16,339 bases of DNA from Methanolinea sp. SDB (GTDB taxonomy: Archaea > Halobacteriota > Methanomicrobia > Methanomicrobiales > Methanospirillaceae), in contig LKUF01000122.1 of NCBI GenBank assembly GCA_001412335.1, forward strand, positions 1 to 16,339, in the 5' to 3' direction. Shown here piece by piece: positions 14,295-16,339 of this stretch (position 1 is the stretch's first letter; each line of letters starts with the position of its first letter). The translations under genes were made by a program, and so were the position numbers. Below the pieces are notes generated by a model, which worked only from the letters and a program-made list of their open reading frames with translations, did no database searches and was not told the origin of the DNA.

Positions 14295-14783
14295 ATGGCT
14301 GCAGGAAAACTCAAGATTGTGGTTTTTGGCTCGTACAATGCGGGAAAATCCACGTTCATTCAGGCTGTCGACCCCGAAGCGCGTCACGTGGAAGCCCCGA
14401 CAGAGGACGGGACAACCACCGTGGCACTGGATTTTGGACGGATTGTGCAGAGCAACATGCATGTCTATCTCTTCGGCACCCCGGGCCAGGAGAAGTTCGA
14501 GTTCGTGCGCCAGATCATCTGCCGCGGAATGGACGCCGCAATTATTATCGTGGACTGCACCACCGGAATCGATTTATTCACCCGCAAGACATACGAAAGC
14601 CTGAAGAAAGAGAAGATACCTGTTGCGGTCATGCTCTCCAAGTGTGACATGGAACAGGCCTGCCCGGCCATGGTTCACGAGGAACTTGGGGACGAGATGA
14701 TGTTTGATATCTCGTCCCTTGACAGGGAGAGCGTCCGTCGCGCCCTTGACCAGTTTGTCGAAACCCTCATATCGGATCTCTAG
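14295..14783 (+). CDS. Small Ras-like GTPase (MglA/SRPRB-like)
   Basis: A 162-residue single-domain P-loop GTPase resembling the prokaryotic small GTPases described as SRP-receptor-beta-like (COG2229 type), with no membrane segment. G1 is GSYNAGKST (12-20), with switch I threonines at 40-42. The G3 region reads LFGTPGQEKF (59-68): the usual DxxG aspartate is replaced by glycine, a variant found in this subfamily. G4 is SKCD (115-118) in place of NKxD, and G5 is probably DISSL (138-142). The function is unknown; relatives act as regulators with a partner protein. Divergent from the two-helix membrane protein and convergent with the flavodoxin gene, 28 bases apart. Confidence 0.88.
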   Translation: MAAGKLKIVVFGSYNAGKSTFIQAVDPEARHVEAPTEDGTTTVALDFGRIVQSNMHVYLFGTPGQEKFEFVRQIICRGMDAAIIIVDCTTGIDLFTRKTYESLKKEKIPVAVMLSKCDMEQACPAMVHEELGDEMMFDISSLDRESVRRALDQFVETLISDL

Positions 14784-14811
14784 TGGCCGGAAAAACCATC
14801 ATTCTCCCCGG
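14784..14811 (-). terminator. Short convergent gap with T-run for the flavodoxin gene
   Basis: The 28 bases between the stop codons of the GTPase and flavodoxin genes contain AAAAA at 14791-14795, a T5 run when read on the minus strand just after the flavodoxin gene. No equivalent T-run follows the GTPase gene on the plus strand. Confidence 0.35.
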
Positions 14812-15321
14812 TTAGGGGCTAGACCGGAGTTCTTCTGCGAGTTTTGCTGCCCATTCGCGGATCCTGCCCCAATCCCGGAAATCACCTGCATCCACTCTCC
14901 CCATCCGGGTAATCGCTGCATCCTGGACAGACATGATATCAGGATTGACCATTCCGGCAAAAAAGGCGGCATCCGATGGGTTGATATCCAAACGAATGGT
15001 ATCAAGCGCCTCTTCGGCACTCTTGATATTCTCCCTCGCCAGATCCTTTAAGCTATATCCGACCGTAAAGACGAAAACCATGCGCTGGTTGAGCGGGTGT
15101 TTGAACCGCTGGACAAAATCGCGTGCTTCAACGAGCCACTTTCCCATGTAGAGCGGGCTTCCGATCACGATGGCGTCATATGGGGCGGTATCTTCGATTT
15201 CCAGAACATTGATGACATCTACCAGGAATCCCGATTTTTCCAGTTCTTCTCCAATTATCTGGGCAATGCCGGCTGTGGATCCGTACCGGGTGGCATAGCA
15301 GACCAGGACTCTTTTTGTCAT
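14812..15321 (-). CDS. Flavodoxin-domain protein (HemG-like)
   Basis: Small FMN-binding redox protein. The 169 residues start with a beta strand and the phosphate-binding loop of flavodoxins (ATRYGSTAGIA, 10-20). DAIVIGSPLYMGKW (49-62) is the second FMN-contacting loop and closely matches the HemG/menaquinone-dependent protoporphyrinogen oxidase subgroup. No signal or membrane segment is seen. A GTG nine bases upstream is in frame, but AGGTGA lies exactly 5 bases before the ATG at 15321, so I chose that. Methanogens make heme little or not at all, so a general electron-transfer role is more likely than protoporphyrinogen oxidation. Divergent from the DUF2124 gene. Confidence 0.85.
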   Translation of the reverse strand: MTKRVLVCYATRYGSTAGIAQIIGEELEKSGFLVDVINVLEIEDTAPYDAIVIGSPLYMGKWLVEARDFVQRFKHPLNQRMVFVFTVGYSLKDLARENIKSAEEALDTIRLDINPSDAAFFAGMVNPDIMSVQDAAITRMGRVDAGDFRDWGRIREWAAKLAEELRSSP

Positions 15322-15480
15322 GATTCTCACCTATTTTATGGATTGATGGAATAATATCCTTACCATATTGAGGCAGTTATACATCTTGTACATTAATATC
15401 ACATAAGTGACAATTTTCACCCGTAAGATTCCTGCCCATTAACAGGGCAGGAACAAGGTACACGACAGGTGATCCAGGAT
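15322..15480. promoter_or_regulatory. Divergent control region, flavodoxin / DUF2124
   Basis: An AT-rich 159-base region. Plus-strand TATA candidates are TTATACATC (about 15378-15386) and CATTAATATC (15391-15400); the second would place the start near 15424, just ahead of the hairpin at 15429-15453. Minus-strand candidates for the flavodoxin gene are GGATATTATTCC and CTCAATATGG. A short inverted repeat TCAC-ATAA-GTGA is at 15399-15410. Confidence 0.4.
15429..15453. promoter_or_regulatory. Perfect 9-base inverted repeat upstream of DUF2124 gene
   Basis: TTCCTGCCC (15429-15437) and GGGCAGGAA (15445-15453) are exact reverse complements separated by ATTAACA. It lies 27 bases before the chosen start codon and just after the best TATA candidate, so it would be either an operator that blocks initiation or a stable hairpin at the 5' end of the message. 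It ends before the AGGTGA ribosome binding site (15467-15472). Confidence 0.55.
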
Positions 15481-15963
15481 ATGAAACAGAAAGAGGTTTT
15501 TCAGGGAGTTCCGGGCATGCTTCGTCCATTCAAGGAATATCTCGAGTCGAAAGGGTTGAATGCGGGCGACCAGATAGTGTATTATGGCTGCCCCGGTACC
15601 TGCACGCCATTTGTTGAACTGCTGGCATTTGCCACCCGGGGCCTGAACCTGCAGCAGCTCTTCGTGCCGCTCATTGACGAATCAAAAGTCGCTGCATTGC
15701 AGATGGTACCCGATATCGGCATGCAGGCATCAGGCAACGCAGCGATTGAAAGCCCGAAAGTCCTCATCATCATGGGGGGGCTCTCGATGCCGAATGTTCC
15801 CATTGAGGCACACCAGGTGAAATCCGTTCTGGAAAGACATCCCGGCGCAGCTCCAGTTGGTGTCTGCTTCATGAAGATGTTTGAGAAGATGGGATGGCTA
15901 AAAGAGATCGAGTTCGACTTCCTGATCGACGCAACCATCGATCCCGTCGAGGTCTGGAAGTAA
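15481..15963 (+). CDS. DUF2124 family protein, methanogen-type
   Basis: Conserved archaeal protein of unknown function, which I assign from memory to DUF2124. The 160-residue soluble protein has the block GVPGMLRPFKEYL (9-21), a conserved YYGCPGTCTPF (34-44) with cysteines C37 and C41 around PGT, a GGLSMPNV segment (99-106), and VGVCFMKMFEKMGW (126-139) with C129. Alternation of hydrophobic strands (QIVYYG, KVLIIMGG, PVGVCFM) suggests a Rossmann-like alpha/beta fold. A GTG at 15469 is also in frame, but AGGTGA overlaps it and sits 8 bases before the ATG at 15481, so I use the ATG. The three cysteines could bind metal or do redox chemistry; this is inference. It is divergent from a flavodoxin. 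Confidence 0.82.
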   Translation: MKQKEVFQGVPGMLRPFKEYLESKGLNAGDQIVYYGCPGTCTPFVELLAFATRGLNLQQLFVPLIDESKVAALQMVPDIGMQASGNAAIESPKVLIIMGGLSMPNVPIEAHQVKSVLERHPGAAPVGVCFMKMFEKMGWLKEIEFDFLIDATIDPVEVWK

Positions 15964-16303
15964 CCAAAAAAACTGTGCAATAATGCATACAGGGTTTTCG
16001 GAAAAGATCCCCTTGGGACAACTTTTTTTCGGGCCTGATTTTTTCACGCCGGTATTGTATCCTGGCCGCCTGCTGATAGCACTCCAATCGCAGTTATTTT
16101 GCGACTCGTTGAACCTCGGAAAACCGGGTGGAATGAATGCGTGGCAGTAATTTTTCCTTTAACCATTTTTTTGTTTGTTACCTGTTTCGTAAACGAAACG
16201 GCGAATATTTTTTCTTGCTCTTTTCTACCTGGTGTGGGGACGATTTATGAACCGGATACATTTTGTGGGGACTATCAGCCCCCAAATCTCCATGTGCGAT
16301 GCC
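15964..16303. other. AT-rich gene-free tail
   Basis: No credible gene: open frames here are short, lack ribosome binding sites and have no recognisable motifs. T-tracts at 16023-16029 and 16039-16044 could terminate the DUF2124 transcript. A perfect inverted repeat GTTTCGT-AA-ACGAAAC lies at 16184-16199. TGTGGGGAC occurs twice, at 16233-16241 and 16264-16272. The edge repeat follows. Confidence 0.55.
16023..16044 (+). terminator. Possible T-rich terminator after DUF2124 gene
   Basis: A seven-T run (16023-16029) and a six-T run (16039-16044) lie about 60-80 bases after the stop codon, separated by CGGGCCTGA. They fit archaeal oligo-T termination; distance from the gene makes this moderate. 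Confidence 0.45.
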
Positions 16304-16339
16304 CGCGCCGGCGGCGGTTGTGAGTGACTGAATTGGTAT
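16304..16339. repeat. Dispersed repeat, right copy (runs to window edge)
   Basis: This 36-base segment matches 31-66 at 31 of 36 positions in the same orientation, with substitutions at positions 4, 12, 20, 25 and 33. It reaches the end of the window, so its true right boundary is not visible. Similarity may extend leftwards to about 16290 (CATGTG versus TATGTG). Confidence 0.6.

Noticed and set aside
14222..14647. 141-codon frame starting upstream of the GTPase gene
   Set aside because: It runs in another frame over the GTPase coding region, whose P-loop is intact in the frame starting at 14295. No known domain in the alternative frame.
15964..16339. tRNA or other structured RNA gene in the right tail
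   Set aside because: No TTCGA-type T-loop with acceptor stem or other cloverleaf could be found; the region is AT-rich with short palindromes only.

Overview
The window reads as the chromosome of a methanogenic euryarchaeon, most likely order Methanomicrobiales. The evidence is the gene content: O-phosphoseryl-tRNA synthetase (SepRS, essentially restricted to methanogens and close relatives), archaeal release factor aRF1, archaeal TYW1, the preQ0 genes queD/queE/queC, the archaeal S12-S7-EF-2 block with a diphthamide-type EF-2, and a protein I assign to the methanogen family DUF2124. Promoters look archaeal (TATA elements 25-30 bases from starts, T-rich terminators), and many genes are joined by 1-20 base overlaps. 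I cannot name the genus.

Region 1 (about 120-8610, minus strand) is one long co-directional run of nine genes, read from right to left: queD, queE, queC, a Nudix hydrolase, a lipoprotein alpha/beta-hydrolase, prf1 (aRF1), argS, taw1 (TYW1) and sepS (SepRS). Seven of the nine serve tRNA modification, tRNA charging or translation termination: preQ0 for archaeosine, wyosine synthesis, Arg-tRNA, Sep-tRNA(Cys) and peptide release. All junctions are overlapping or short; the widest gap (36 bases, before prf1) may hold an internal promoter.

Region 2 (8606-8770) is a compact divergent control region. The queD side has a TATA element bracketed by a perfect 7-base inverted repeat and appears leaderless. 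The other side drives rps12-rps7-fusA (8771-12001) and contains three TATGTATA boxes.

Region 3 (12002-12893) is a gene-free gap between the convergent fusA and cyclophilin genes. It holds four recognisable copies, plus two truncated ones, of an 87-95 base repeat built around a GC-rich hairpin. EF-1alpha and S10, which commonly follow EF-2 in euryarchaea, do not follow it here.

Region 4 (12894-15963) is a loose set of small genes: a cyclophilin peptidyl-prolyl isomerase and a two-helix membrane protein of unknown function (minus), a divergent small GTPase of the MglA/SRPRB-like type (plus), a flavodoxin-like protein (minus), and a divergent DUF2124 protein (plus) preceded by a strong 9-base-arm hairpin. 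The last 376 bases are AT-rich and gene-free. A 36-base segment at the very right edge recurs with 31/36 identity at the left edge (31-66), so the window is bounded by two copies of a dispersed repeat.

I found no CRISPR array, rRNA, tRNA or intact mobile element. The strongest candidates for something undescribed are the alternating hairpin repeat array, the dispersed edge repeat, and the operator-like inverted repeats upstream of queD and of the DUF2124 gene.
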